A stretch of DNA of 8,434 bases from Acidobacteriota bacterium. Its GTDB lineage: Bacteria; Acidobacteriota; Terriglobia; UBA7540. Numbering within the stretch: position 1 is the stretch's first letter; every line of letters starts with the position of its first letter. Positions 1 through 7,887 of this stretch are shown one piece after another. The DNA lies in assembly GCA_021780055.1 (NCBI GenBank), contig JAJXZM010000487.1:1-8434 (forward strand), in the 5' to 3' direction. A program made the position numbers and the translations under genes. The notes under the pieces are model-generated. The model had not been told where the DNA came from and ran no database searches. It was given only the letters and a program-made list of their open reading frames with translations.

Positions 1-1053
1 TGCGAAGTGAAAGGTATGACGGGCACCGTCCACCGGATTGCCATCACCTCCGGCGGAAGAGGCCGCGCGCTTGAACTGCTGAACCTGAATCACTACTATG
101 GCCCCGCGCCGGTATCTCTGGAAGATTACGTCGCCCGGATTCATGCGCAGAGTATCAGAGAAGCAGATGTACGCCCTCCGCAGGTCAAAAAGGCTTTCAG
201 CCACCTGGTGCTGCCGGAGGAAACCCTGAACCAGTTGGGGACGGCGGTCGTCTCGGGCCGCTGCATTATTCTTTATGGGCCGGCCGGAACAGGAAAGACG
301 GCCATGGCCGAGAGCATTCCCTCGATTTACGGTGACCGGGTATGGATTCCTTACGCTGTTGAGGTCGACGGCCAGATCATTACCGTTTACGATAACCACC
401 TGCACGCACGCCACGAAGAAGAAGAGAACGCGCTGGGCGATTATGACAGGCGCTGGGTGCTCTGCAAGCGGCCGCGCGTGGTGGCGGGCGGCGAGTTGAC
501 ACTCGAGATGCTGGACCTGCAAATGAATTCGCTCACCAAGTTCTACACCGCCCCCCTGCAGATGAAAGCCAACAACGGCGTTCTGGTGGTTGACGACTTT
601 GGCCGTCAGAGAATGCGTCCCGAGGAGATGCTCAACCGCTGGATTGTTCCTCTGGATCGGAGAATCGATTTCCTCACCCTGGCTGGCGGAAAGCAGATCG
701 AGATTCCCTTCGACCTCTTCGTCGCCTTCGCCACCAACCTCGATCCCAGGTCTCTTGCCGACGAAGCTTTCCTGCGCCGCATTCAGACCAAAATCAAGGT
801 GGATTACGTACCCTCCGGACAGTTTCACGAAATCTTCAAACGTGTATGCGATGAATATGGCCTGGTTTATGACGCGACGGTTGTGGATGGAGTATTGAGC
901 CTGCTGGCCGCGCTCCAGCAGCCGCTTCGCGCCTGCTATCCTCGCGACATCGCGCAGCACATCACGTGGGCCGCGCGCTATCAGGGAGTGGAGCCGCACC
1001 TCGACGGCCCTTCAGTGCGTCAGGCCTGCCGCAATTACTTCCTGGAATCCTGA
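1..1053 (+). CDS. AAA+ ATPase of MoxR-like type, role unknown (5' partial)
   Basis: The reading frame is open to the first base of the window, so the true start probably lies upstream; a GTG at 7 is only the first in-frame start visible. Numbering from that GTG (348 residues): the conserved-looking segment YYGPAPVSLEDYV at 30-42 ends a small N-terminal region that appears to begin off the window. Walker A is GPAGTGKT at 91-98, GGELTLEMLDL is at 161-171, Walker B is VLVVDDF at 192-198, a sensor-1-like ATNLDP is at 242-247, and an arginine-finger-like FLRRI is at 255-259. A helical lid follows, with CYPRD in it, and the protein ends in TGA. This is a complete AAA+ core, so ATP-driven remodelling of some partner is likely. 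Related proteins, as I recall them, are widespread but annotated only as ATPases; partner and pathway cannot be told from here. The gene converges on hemL with a 10-base gap and no visible hairpin terminator. Confidence 0.85.
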   Translation, partial: CEVKGMTGTVHRIAITSGGRGRALELLNLNHYYGPAPVSLEDYVARIHAQSIREADVRPPQVKKAFSHLVLPEETLNQLGTAVVSGRCIILYGPAGTGKTAMAESIPSIYGDRVWIPYAVEVDGQIITVYDNHLHARHEEEENALGDYDRRWVLCKRPRVVAGGELTLEMLDLQMNSLTKFYTAPLQMKANNGVLVVDDFGRQRMRPEEMLNRWIVPLDRRIDFLTLAGGKQIEIPFDLFVAFATNLDPRSLADEAFLRRIQTKIKVDYVPSGQFHEIFKRVCDEYGLVYDATVVDGVLSLLAALQQPLRACYPRDIAQHITWAARYQGVEPHLDGPSVRQACRNYFLES

Positions 1054-1063
1054 CGGAAAGGCG

Positions 1064-2356
1064 CTAGTTCCCTTCCCGGATTTCCCGAAGGCTTTCACCC
1101 GCCAGACGGACAGCCCGGTCGATCTCTTCGTCTGTGTGCGCCATGGAAACGAACAGGGCTTCAAACTGCGACGGAGGAAAATAGACGCCCCGCCCGAGCA
1201 GCGACGCAAAGAATCGCGCAAACAGAGCGGAATCCGATTTCTTTGCGGAGGCATAGTCCGTGACCGGACCCGGAGTGAAAAACGCCGTCAGCATTGACCC
1301 GATCCGGTTCACTGTGAGCGGAACTCCCGCCTTCTTTGCCTGTTCCGTCAGGCCATCACCCAGCCGATTGCCAAGCGCCTCCAGTCGGTCATAAGTTCCC
1401 GGCCGCCTGAGCACTTCCAGCGTTTTGGCCCCTGCAGCCACGGCCAGAGGGTTACCGGATAGCGTGCCGGCCTGGTAAACCGGACCGCTCGGCGCAACCA
1501 ATTCCATCAGTGACGCCTTGCCGCCGTAAGCACCTACTGGCAGGCCGCCCCCAATCACCTTGCCCAGCGTGGTCAGGTCTGCTCGGATTCCATAAAGCTG
1601 CTGTGCGCCGCCATAGGCCACCCGGAAGCCGGTGATGACTTCATCGAAAATCAGCACCGTTCCCTGCTCTTCCGTCAACTCCCGCAGCCGCGCCAGGAAT
1701 CCGGGCCTGGCAGGTACCACTCCCATGTTGCCCACCACCGGCTCAATCAGCGCCGCGGCCAGTTGGCCACGATGGGTCTTAAAGGCGCTCTCCAGGGCCT
1801 CGAAATCGTTAAAGGGGATCGTGATCGTCAGCTCGGCCAGCGCCTGCGGCACACCCGGGCTGTCCGGCAACCCCAATGTGGCAACACCGGACCCGGCCTT
1901 TACCAGCAGGCTGTCGGAGTGGCCGTGATAGCAGCCTTCAAACTTCAGGATTTTGTCGCGCTTCGTTGCCGCCCGCGCCAAACGGACCGCCGAAAGGATG
2001 GCTTCCGTGCCCGAATTCACCAGCCGCAGGCGTTCCACCGACGGGAACGCCCGGGTGATTCCCTCGGCCAGAGCGATCTCGCCCGCCGTGGAAGCCCCAA
2101 AGCTGGTTCCGATCTGTAACACCGCAGCCAGGGCACTCATCACTTCGGGGTGGCAGTGGCCCAGAATCAGTGGCCCCCATGAAGACACAAAGTCCAGATA
2201 ATCGTTGCCGTCGACGTCCTTGATGTGCGCGCCGCGGCCGCTGGCAATAAAGACCGGAGTACCGCCCACCGCACGGAACGCCCTTACAGGAGAGTTGACA
2301 CCGCCCGGCATCAGTTTTGTCGCTTTGCTGAACAACTCCTCAGATTTCGCTCGCAC
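1064..2356 (-). CDS. hemL: Glutamate-1-semialdehyde 2,1-aminomutase
   Basis: This PLP-dependent class III aminotransferase converts glutamate-1-semialdehyde to 5-aminolevulinate, the last step of the C5 route to heme and other tetrapyrroles, in the cytoplasm. With the GTG start at 2356 the protein has 430 residues, the usual family length. The N-terminus (SEELF, then PGGVNSPVRAF) is typical. Visible motifs are SGTEA at 115-119 (cofactor phosphate region), CYHGHSD at 142-148, FDEVITGFR at 237-245 (aspartate facing the PLP ring nitrogen) and LGKVIGGGLPVGAYGG at 264-279, where K266 is the expected Schiff-base lysine. The frame stays open upstream to 2527, but that extension reads as arginine-rich junk overlapping the preceding gene, so GTG 2356 with its ribosome binding site is preferred. 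It lies 43 bases after the flavoprotein gene on the same strand and is probably co-transcribed with it. The C5 genes for glutamyl-tRNA reductase and ALA dehydratase are not in the window. Confidence 0.96.
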   Translation of the reverse strand: MRAKSEELFSKATKLMPGGVNSPVRAFRAVGGTPVFIASGRGAHIKDVDGNDYLDFVSSWGPLILGHCHPEVMSALAAVLQIGTSFGASTAGEIALAEGITRAFPSVERLRLVNSGTEAILSAVRLARAATKRDKILKFEGCYHGHSDSLLVKAGSGVATLGLPDSPGVPQALAELTITIPFNDFEALESAFKTHRGQLAAALIEPVVGNMGVVPARPGFLARLRELTEEQGTVLIFDEVITGFRVAYGGAQQLYGIRADLTTLGKVIGGGLPVGAYGGKASLMELVAPSGPVYQAGTLSGNPLAVAAGAKTLEVLRRPGTYDRLEALGNRLGDGLTEQAKKAGVPLTVNRIGSMLTAFFTPGPVTDYASAKKSDSALFARFFASLLGRGVYFPPSQFEALFVSMAHTDEEIDRAVRLAGESLREIREGN

Positions 2357-2360
2357 ATTT

Positions 2361-2367
2361 CCACCCT
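2361..2367 (-). promoter_or_regulatory. Ribosome binding site of hemL
   Basis: On the minus strand AGGGTGG is followed by a 4-base spacer (AAAT) and the GTG at 2356. An ATG one base upstream (2358-2356) overlaps this GTG but is out of frame with hemL, so the reading frame of the conserved protein decides for GTG. Confidence 0.6.
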
Positions 2368-2399
2368 GAAAGGTATTTTTGCTGCCACAAAACTTTGCT

Positions 2400-3596
2400 T
2401 TAAGGCCGCTCGGCAGGTTGAGGCCGCAGCCGCCTGCCCAACGACTGCGTCGCAATCTCAACCAGCGACTTCGGTAAGTTCCTGAAGACCCGGCCAGGAA
2501 GCCCATAATAAGCCTGATTGCCTTCAACCAGGTCCTGGAAGAGGTCGGAAAAGGTCCGGCTCCGCCTGCACAACTGGACCATGCGCGTGGTCACGCTCGC
2601 TCCAAGAAAACCGCCCATGTAAAACTTAGGACATAATCTCGCACCGAGCATCAGCTTGCGCCCAAACTCACTCCACACGCTTCGCGCGTAGGACGAACCC
2701 CGCAGAAGTGATTCCGCCAGCAGTTCGCCGGAGCGTAAAGCGAAGTAGAGGCCCTCACCGGTAAGCGGATCGGTCAAACCCGCAGCGTCACCGGCCAGAG
2801 CCCAGCCATCCCCTTCCAGGCGTATTTTTGCCCAACTGTCCACTTCGAGCGAGGGCAGCAGATGGCTGAAAACCGGCGAGGACTCAGACGAATACCCCAG
2901 GCGCGCCATGAACCCCCATAGTTTCTGCTGTAGTTCAGACATCTTGGCATTTCCAATCTTGCCGCAAATGCCAACGGAAAGATGGTCCGGACGCGGGAAC
3001 GACCAGGCATAGCCCTCGAAATCCTTAAAGAATTCGACGCGAAGCCGGTCTTCACTGCCGGGAACAAAGTAGCCGAAGGTGAGCATGAAGTCGCGCGCGC
3101 GGAGGCTGCCGGCGAGCTCGTTGCGTAGGCTGCTGCGCGCTCCCGCGGCGATAATTAAATAGTCAGCTTCATAGCGGTCCGTCCGACCCCGCAGCCGCCA
3201 CCTGTTCCCATGCCGCATTGCGCCGGTGACACGGTCATTCACAACCTGCGCGCCAACCTGCTCGCTTCTCTCAAGCAGAAGATGGTTCAGTTCCCTTCTT
3301 GAGTAGATGGCAAGGGGCGTGCGAAGATCAAGGCATACGCTGGCGCCTCCGGGAGCGCACATCTCCATCTTGCGGACCGGGTTCGCCTTGTCTGCAGCCT
3401 GCAGCAGAAAAGGATACTCTTTGAGCGCTTTCGGGCTCAACCCGCCGCCGCAGGGTTTTTCCCAGCCAAGCTTCTCTTCGAAAACAATGACCTGCACACC
3501 GCCTAATCCGCTCTGCGATGGGAAAGTGCCCCTCAGCAGGCGCTCAGCAGTCATCGCGCCGGCAGGCCCGCCTCCGACAATGGCGATGGTCTTCAA
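2400..3596 (-). CDS. Geranylgeranyl-reductase-family FAD-dependent oxidoreductase
   Basis: From the TTG at 3596 this is a 398-residue flavoprotein. A Rossmann FAD site opens the protein: IAIVGGGPAG at 4-13 (GxGxxG), with acidic residues E40-E41 ending the second strand. PCGGGLSPKAL at 48-58 is the cysteine-bearing signature of the geranylgeranyl reductase family, GYAWSFP at 195-201 fits that family's YxWxFP motif, and GDAAGLTDPLTGEGLYFAL at 269-287 is the second FAD-binding motif. Family members reduce double bonds of isoprenoid chains (chlorophyll/tocopherol side chains, archaeal lipids, menaquinone tails), but many bacterial homologues are untested, so the substrate here is unknown. There is no signal peptide or clear membrane segment; association with membrane lipid is an inference. 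It precedes hemL by 43 bases. The start could instead be GTG 3617, adding seven residues; TTG is chosen because a strong GGAAGGAG precedes it and because members usually begin just before the FAD motif. Confidence 0.88.
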   Translation of the reverse strand: MKTIAIVGGGPAGAMTAERLLRGTFPSQSGLGGVQVIVFEEKLGWEKPCGGGLSPKALKEYPFLLQAADKANPVRKMEMCAPGGASVCLDLRTPLAIYSRRELNHLLLERSEQVGAQVVNDRVTGAMRHGNRWRLRGRTDRYEADYLIIAAGARSSLRNELAGSLRARDFMLTFGYFVPGSEDRLRVEFFKDFEGYAWSFPRPDHLSVGICGKIGNAKMSELQQKLWGFMARLGYSSESSPVFSHLLPSLEVDSWAKIRLEGDGWALAGDAAGLTDPLTGEGLYFALRSGELLAESLLRGSSYARSVWSEFGRKLMLGARLCPKFYMGGFLGASVTTRMVQLCRRSRTFSDLFQDLVEGNQAYYGLPGRVFRNLPKSLVEIATQSLGRRLRPQPAERP

Positions 3597-3607
3597 GTCT
3601 TGGGATA

Positions 3608-3615
3608 CTCCTTCC
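3608..3615 (-). promoter_or_regulatory. Ribosome binding site supporting the TTG start of the flavoprotein
   Basis: GGAAGGAG on the minus strand lies 11 bases before the TTG at 3596. The match to the anti-Shine-Dalgarno is strong but the spacing is on the long side. It is the main argument for TTG 3596 over GTG 3617, which has no such site and would place this motif inside the coding sequence. Confidence 0.5.
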
Positions 3616-3622
3616 ACTGGCC

Positions 3623-3631
3623 AGCATAGCA
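3623..3631 (-). promoter_or_regulatory. Possible extended -10 promoter for the flavoprotein-hemL pair
   Basis: On the minus strand TGCTATGCT reads as an extended -10 element (TGn followed by TATGCT, four of six consensus bases). No good -35 hexamer sits 16-18 bases upstream; the best is TTACGC. Transcription from here would begin near 3616-3617, giving a leader of about 20 bases with the GGAAGGAG site, or a leaderless mRNA on GTG 3617. This is a motif match only. Confidence 0.35.
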
Positions 3632-3657
3632 CGGGATCTTTTGAAGCGTAAGTCGCA

Positions 3658-3670
3658 CCGCCCCTGGCGG
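3658..3670. repeat. Small GC-rich inverted repeat in the divergent intergenic region
   Basis: CCGCC-CCT-GGCGG forms a perfect 5-base stem with a 3-base gap, between the two divergent promoter candidates and about 25 bases upstream of the rfaE2 -10 box. It could be a regulator half-site pair, but a stem this short can occur by chance in GC-rich DNA. No T-tract follows in either direction at the spacing expected of an intrinsic terminator. Confidence 0.25.
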
Positions 3671-3692
3671 CCAAAAAGACCCCGGCCCAACG

Positions 3693-3701
3693 TGCTAGAA
3701 T
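3693..3701 (+). promoter_or_regulatory. Extended -10 promoter directly upstream of rfaE2
   Basis: TGCTAGAAT consists of a TG extension, one base, and TAGAAT, five of six matches to TATAAT. Six bases (AACAGC) separate it from the GTG at 3708, so the expected transcription start falls on or next to the start codon. No recognisable -35 element is at the right distance; 3673-3678 reads AAAAAG. The TAG inside the box is also an in-frame stop, so rfaE2 cannot start further upstream. Confidence 0.5.
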
Positions 3702-3707
3702 AACAGC

Positions 3708-4217
3708 GTGACTCCAACGAGACCGGCAGTCCGGCTGGCGCTGTCGAAAATTCTGACATTGGAAGATGCGTACCAGGTGATTGACAGCCACAAGGCGCAG
3801 GGCGCGCGCGTAGTCTTTACCAACGGTTGCTTTGACCTGTTGCACCCCGGCCACACACGCTATCTGGCGGATGCCAGAAAACTGGGAGATCTCCTGATCG
3901 TGGCCGTCAACAGCGACCGAAGCGTGCGCGCACTGAAAGGAGAGGATCGACCGATCTTCCCGCAGCAGGAGCGCGCCGAAATTCTGGCCGCGCTCGAGGC
4001 CGTGGACTACGTCACCATCTTTGACGATCCCACACCCCAGACGGTGATCGCCCGCATGCTGCCCCATGTGCTGGTGAAAGGGGCCGGATGGGGTCCTACG
4101 GAGATCGTCGGACGCGCGGAAGTCGAAGCCGCTGGCGGACGCGTGGTTTCAATGTCGGCAGTTCCCGGATTTTCGACCACGTCCATCGTGAACAACGTGC
4201 AGAAGATTTACGGCTAA
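3708..4217 (+). CDS. rfaE2: D-glycero-beta-D-manno-heptose 1-phosphate adenylyltransferase
   Basis: This cytoplasmic nucleotidyltransferase transfers AMP from ATP to heptose 1-phosphate to make ADP-heptose, the precursor of LPS inner-core heptose or of other heptose glycans. The 169 residues match the C-terminal (RfaE domain II) half of bifunctional Hld[20 protein letters not shown] at 35-53 carries the HxGH nucleotide-binding motif (H46-H49). LIVAVNSD is at 63-70, LVKGAGW at 122-128, VEAAGGRVV at 139-147, and FSTTSIV at 155-161 is in place of the usual STS motif. The sugar-kinase domain of HldE is absent, so the kinase must be encoded elsewhere. GTG 3708 is the first possible start: an in-frame TAG lies 12 bases upstream, and family homology begins near residue 14 (KILTLEDA). 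There is no Shine-Dalgarno before it. mfd starts 15 bases after the stop, so the two are probably co-transcribed. Confidence 0.95.
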   Translation: MTPTRPAVRLALSKILTLEDAYQVIDSHKAQGARVVFTNGCFDLLHPGHTRYLADARKLGDLLIVAVNSDRSVRALKGEDRPIFPQQERAEILAALEAVDYVTIFDDPTPQTVIARMLPHVLVKGAGWGPTEIVGRAEVEAAGGRVVSMSAVPGFSTTSIVNNVQKIYG

Positions 4218-4232
4218 AGGCCCTCAGGTTTG

Positions 4233-7200
4233 ATGTCCTCCATTCAGTCGTTGCTCCAATCGATTCTTGAACATCCCGGGTTCCGTGCGGCACGTGAATT
4301 CGCGGTAACGCCGGACGCCGGCGCCGCGGGCGCCGTCTCGATTTCCGGGCTTACGCGACCCGCCAAGGGAATCGCCGCGGCCCTCCTTGCTCATCAACTC
4401 GCGAGGCCGGTCATCGTTCTCACCTCCGACAACGAGGCCGCGGAAGCGCTAAGCAAAGCCGCGTCAACCGTACTCGATTGGCTGAAACCTGGTGAGGGCG
4501 AGTCGGCGCTATCTCTCTCTGCATTTGATTGTTCGCCTTACGATGCTCGTTCTCCACACCCCGACGTACTGGAGCGCCGAGCCGTTGCTCTTTGGAGAAT
4601 TGCCTGCAGGCAAGTTCGTGTGTTGTGCGCCCCCTTGCCGGCTGCGATGATGCGCTACAGAACAGTACCCTTTTATCGTTCTCTCGCGCTCCAATTGCAG
4701 ACCGGTGACGAGTTGGCACCCGAAGACATTGCAGAGCACCTGCTCAAAGTAGGCTACGAGCGTGCCGAGCCCGTCTCCACCGTGGGACAATTCTCCGTCC
4801 GTGGCGGAATTCTGGACGTTTTCCCGCCAGAGGCCGAGTGGCCCATCCGCATTGAATTCTTCGGCGACAGCATCGAGTCGTTGCGTGAGTTTGATCCCGC
4901 AACGCAACGGTCAAGGGCGAACGTCGGAAACATTCAGATCCTTCCTCTGTCGGAGGCGGCACCGCCCCAGAATTTCTTCGATCAATTGGTTGAAGTGCTG
5001 GCCGGCCGGAAACCGGAAGGCCGCGCCGACCGCATGCCCACAGGCTGGGAGGATTCCTACGCCGCGCCGTTTCACGGATGGGAGTTCTATGTGCCTCTCG
5101 TGGAGCCGCATCCCGGCACTCTGTTTTCGTTAATGGATCGCCCCCTCATTGTCTGGGATGAACTCACCGACCGCCAGTCACAGATGGTGGAACATTTCAC
5201 AAGCCTGCAAAACGGTTTCGACACGGTGCGGGACGTTACTCCGCAACCGCCCCGTCCGCATGAACTATTCTTGAATGAAGACGAATTGCATGAGGCTATT
5301 GCAGCCTTCCCGGCTGTTTCTCTCAGTGAGCTTGTTATAGAAGGAGACACCTCCACCGCGGAAGCCGTACCCAATTCAGGGAAAACAAGCTATCACTGTT
5401 TTTTGAACACGCAGCCGGTGCCGAAATACCAGGGTTCGCTCAAAGTGATGGCGGAAAATCTGCGGACACAGATCGAGCGAGGAGAAAGAACCATCCTGGT
5501 TGTTCCGACATCAGCCAAGGCCGACCGCTTGCGTGAGATTCTTTCCGATTACGAGATCCCTTTCGAGAACGTTTCGTGGTCAGGCGGGCGCGGGAAATCC
5601 GGGCAGGAACAGTCTGGCGCGGTCATCGTGGGCCCAGAGGTCCGCGCGCTGCTGATTGCCAAAGGCGACATCGACTCCGGTGTTATTTTCCCTGATCTCC
5701 ACATTCAACTGCTTTCCGAGCGTGACATACTGGGAGACTTTGCCTGGGGAGCCACCCGCCGTAAAGAGGGCGCCGCCTCCAGTTTTCTTTCAGACTTGAG
5801 CGACCTGAAAGTGGGCGACTACGTGGTGCATGTTGACCACGGCATCGGAATTTATCAGGGTCTGAAGCAGCTCCAGGTGGGCAGTTCAATGCGTGACTTC
5901 ATGCTGCTCACTTATCACGATGACGCCCGACTCTACGTCCCACTCGAGCGGCTTGACCTGGTGGAGAAATACCGATCGAGCGGCGAGGGCATCAAGCCGA
6001 GTCTTGATCGCCTGGGCGGGACAACCTGGCAGCGGACAAAGAAGCGCGTCCAGCGGGCGCTGCGTGACATGGCCGAAGAACTTCTCCGCCTGTACGCCGA
6101 GAGGAAAATGCGCGGCGGCACCGCCTGCGCTCCGGACAATAACTGGCAGAAGGAATTTGAGGATTCATTCCCGTTTGAAGAAACACCCCACCAGTTGACC
6201 GCTATTGCCGACATCAAGGGTGACCTGGAATCGCCGGAACCCATGGACCGTCTGCTCTGCGGCGATGTGGGTTATGGCAAGACTGAGCTCGCCATGCGTG
6301 CGGCGTTCAAGGTCGTTCAGGAAAACCGCCAGGTTGCCTTGCTCGCGCCGACCACGGTCCTGGCGTTCCAGCACTACACAACTTTTCGCCAGCGCATGGC
6401 GCACTTCCCCGTGCGCGTTGAGATGCTCAGCCGATTCCGTTCGGCAGCGGAAATCAAAAAGACCCTTGCGGATGTTGAAACCGGCAAGGTTGATATCGTT
6501 ATTGGCACACACCGCCTGCTGTCGAAGGACGTTCAATTCCAGGACCTCGGCCTGTTGGTTGTGGATGAAGAACAGCGGTTCGGCGTTGCGGCCAAGGAGC
6601 GATTGAAAAAGCTGAAAGCAAACGTCGATGTACTGACCATGTCCGCCACGCCGATCCCCCGCACCTTGCACATGGCCCTCGGTGGATTGCGCGACCTCTC
6701 AGTGATTGAGAGCCCGCCGCGCGGACGGCTTGCCATTCAGACAACAGTGGCAACTTTCAACGATGGGCTCATTCAGTCTGCGATTCTGCATGAAATGGAA
6801 CGTGGCGGGCAGGTCTTTTTTGTTCACAACCGCGTCGAGTCGATCTTCACCATCGCCGCTCTGCTCCAGCGTCTTGTGCCGACCGCAAAGATTGGAGTAG
6901 CGCACGGACAGATGGGCGAACGCGAACTGGAACGCGTGATGCTGAAGTTCATGGAGGGCCAGTACGACATGCTGGTGGCCACCTCGCTGATTGAAAACGG
7001 GCTCGATATTCCGCGTGCCAACACCATGATCGTCAACCATGCCGAACGGTTCGGCCTGTCGGACCTTTATCAGCTTCGCGGCCGCGTTGGCCGGTCGGAC
7101 CGGCGCGCGTATGCCTACTTTCTGGTCCCGGCCATTGACACGCTCACTCCGATTGCCAAGCGGCGACTGGCCGCGCTAAGAGAATTCTCCGACCTTGGAG

Positions 7201-7799
7201 CAGGCTTTCGCCTTGCGGCGCTGGACCTTGAATTGCGTGGGGCCGGAAACGTCCTGGGCCAACAGCAGCACGGACACCTGAACGCCATCGGTATCGACCT
7301 CTACTTACGGATGCTGGATGAGACGGTCCACGAACTGAAGGGTGAGCCCGCCGCACCTGAAGTCCGAACAACTCTGAATCTGGGCATCAACATCAAGATC
7401 CCGGAGAACTACATCTCTGACGAACGCCAGCGCCTGCGGGTGTACAAGCGGATTTCAGCGCTCAAAACCAGTGCCGCGCTGCGCGACATGGAAGCCGAAC
7501 TCGTGGACCGCTACGGGCCCATTCCAGAACCCGTCAGGCACCTATTGAATTATGCCGTGGTGAAGTCCCGCGCCGAACAACTGATGATCCAATCCGTAGA
7601 ACGGAAAGGCGACGAACTCCGGATGAGATTCCATGACCAGACGTCCGTCTCACCCGAAAAGCTGATGCAAATTGTTAAACGGCAACGGGGTGTCACATTC
7701 CAGCCGGATGGAGTTCTCCGAATGCAGGTCAAAGACGGCGCGGGAGACCTGCTTCAGCATGTTGAAAACATCTTGCTGGAACTACAGCCGGAGAGCTAA
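4233..7799 (+). CDS. mfd: Transcription-repair coupling factor Mfd
   Basis: Mfd is a DNA translocase that removes RNA polymerase stalled at lesions and recruits UvrA for nucleotide excision repair. At 1188 residues the length is normal. Domains in order: a UvrB-like N-terminal region (about 1-370) whose Walker A is degenerate (SGLTRPAKG, 38-46), as usual in Mfd, with RGGILDVFP at 190-198 and [15 protein letters not shown] at 207-221; a linker domain; the CarD-like RNA polymerase interaction domain from about 525 ([12 protein letters not shown], 528-539); a RecG-like helicase with Walker [10 protein letters not shown] at 677-685, DEEQ at 778-781, SATPIPRTL at 804-812 and [11 protein letters not shown] at 947-957; the TRG translocation region at about 981-1030; and the C-terminal autoinhibitory domain from about 1040. 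No key residue is visibly missing. The ATG at 4233 is directly preceded by an in-frame TTG at 4230; ATG is preferred. Only a weak AGG at 4226-4228 precedes it, so translation may depend on coupling to rfaE2. Confidence 0.98.
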   Translation: MSSIQSLLQSILEHPGFRAAREFAVTPDAGAAGAVSISGLTRPAKGIAAALLAHQLARPVIVLTSDNEAAEALSKAASTVLDWLKPGEGESALSLSAFDCSPYDARSPHPDVLERRAVALWRIACRQVRVLCAPLPAAMMRYRTVPFYRSLALQLQTGDELAPEDIAEHLLKVGYERAEPVSTVGQFSVRGGILDVFPPEAEWPIRIEFFGDSIESLREFDPATQRSRANVGNIQILPLSEAAPPQNFFDQLVEVLAGRKPEGRADRMPTGWEDSYAAPFHGWEFYVPLVEPHPGTLFSLMDRPLIVWDELTDRQSQMVEHFTSLQNGFDTVRDVTPQPPRPHELFLNEDELHEAIAAFPAVSLSELVIEGDTSTAEAVPNSGKTSYHCFLNTQPVPKYQGSLKVMAENLRTQIERGERTILVVPTSAKADRLREILSDYEIPFENVSWSGGRGKSGQEQSGAVIVGPEVRALLIAKGDIDSGVIFPDLHIQLLSERDILGDFAWGATRRKEGAASSFLSDLSDLKVGDYVVHVDHGIGIYQGLKQLQVGSSMRDFMLLTYHDDARLYVPLERLDLVEKYRSSGEGIKPSLDRLGGTTWQRTKKRVQRALRDMAEELLRLYAERKMRGGTACAPDNNWQKEFEDSFPFEETPHQLTAIADIKGDLESPEPMDRLLCGDVGYGKTELAMRAAFKVVQENRQVALLAPTTVLAFQHYTTFRQRMAHFPVRVEMLSRFRSAAEIKKTLADVETGKVDIVIGTHRLLSKDVQFQDLGLLVVDEEQRFGVAAKERLKKLKANVDVLTMSATPIPRTLHMALGGLRDLSVIESPPRGRLAIQTTVATFNDGLIQSAILHEMERGGQVFFVHNRVESIFTIAALLQRLVPTAKIGVAHGQMGERELERVMLKFMEGQYDMLVATSLIENGLDIPRANTMIVNHAERFGLSDLYQLRGRVGRSDRRAYAYFLVPAIDTLTPIAKRRLAALREFSDLGAGFRLAALDLELRGAGNVLGQQQHGHLNAIGIDLYLRMLDETVHELKGEPAAPEVRTTLNLGINIKIPENYISDERQRLRVYKRISALKTSAALRDMEAELVDRYGPIPEPVRHLLNYAVVKSRAEQLMIQSVERKGDELRMRFHDQTSVSPEKLMQIVKRQRGVTFQPDGVLRMQVKDGAGDLLQHVENILLELQPES

Positions 7800-7887
7800 C
7801 ATTACTAGTCGTGGGCAACCTCTTTGGTGACGCGCGGGGGCAAAGTTCTTCCAAATCCTCGGGAATTATCTGTTTGAGGTGGATGTA
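7800..7887 (+). other. Intergenic spacer between mfd and the SurA-like gene
   Basis: These 88 bases hold no ORF of note, no clear hairpin with a T-tract, and no convincing -35/-10 pair. The only firm signal is the ribosome binding site at its 3' end. Read-through from mfd is possible, but so is an unrecognised promoter. Confidence 0.5.
7876..7882 (+). promoter_or_regulatory. Ribosome binding site of the SurA-like gene
   Basis: GAGGTGG lies five bases before the ATG at 7888. Another ATG directly abuts the site (7883-7885) but is followed at once by TAA, so it encodes nothing; its stop shares its last A with the real start codon (ATGTAATG). Confidence 0.7.

Noticed and set aside
1048..1075. 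Possible bidirectional terminator between the convergent ATPase and hemL genes
   Set aside because: Only 10 bases separate the stops, and I could not find a stem of useful length with a T-tract on either strand.
1763..2485. Several open frames on the plus strand opposite hemL
   Set aside because: They are overlapping, low-complexity antisense frames of a conserved gene, with no ribosome binding sites or recognisable motifs.
2357..2527. Upstream extension of hemL to an in-frame start at 2527
   Set aside because: The added residues are arginine-rich, unlike any HemL N-terminus, and overlap the conserved flavoprotein's 3' end; the GTG at 2356 gives the family length and has a ribosome binding site.
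3618..4067. Long open extension of the flavoprotein frame across rfaE2 on the opposite strand
   Set aside because: It is the antisense of a well-conserved gene, lies upstream of the FAD motif that normally begins the protein, and has no recognisable domain.
4230..4232. TTG directly before the mfd ATG as the start codon
   Set aside because: It would add only one residue, and ATG is the stronger initiator at nearly the same distance from the weak AGG.
7840..7880. Promoter for the SurA-like gene (TTCTTC with TTATCT or TATCTG)
   Set aside because: The hexamers match poorly and the spacing is wrong, and the transcript start would fall within the ribosome binding site.
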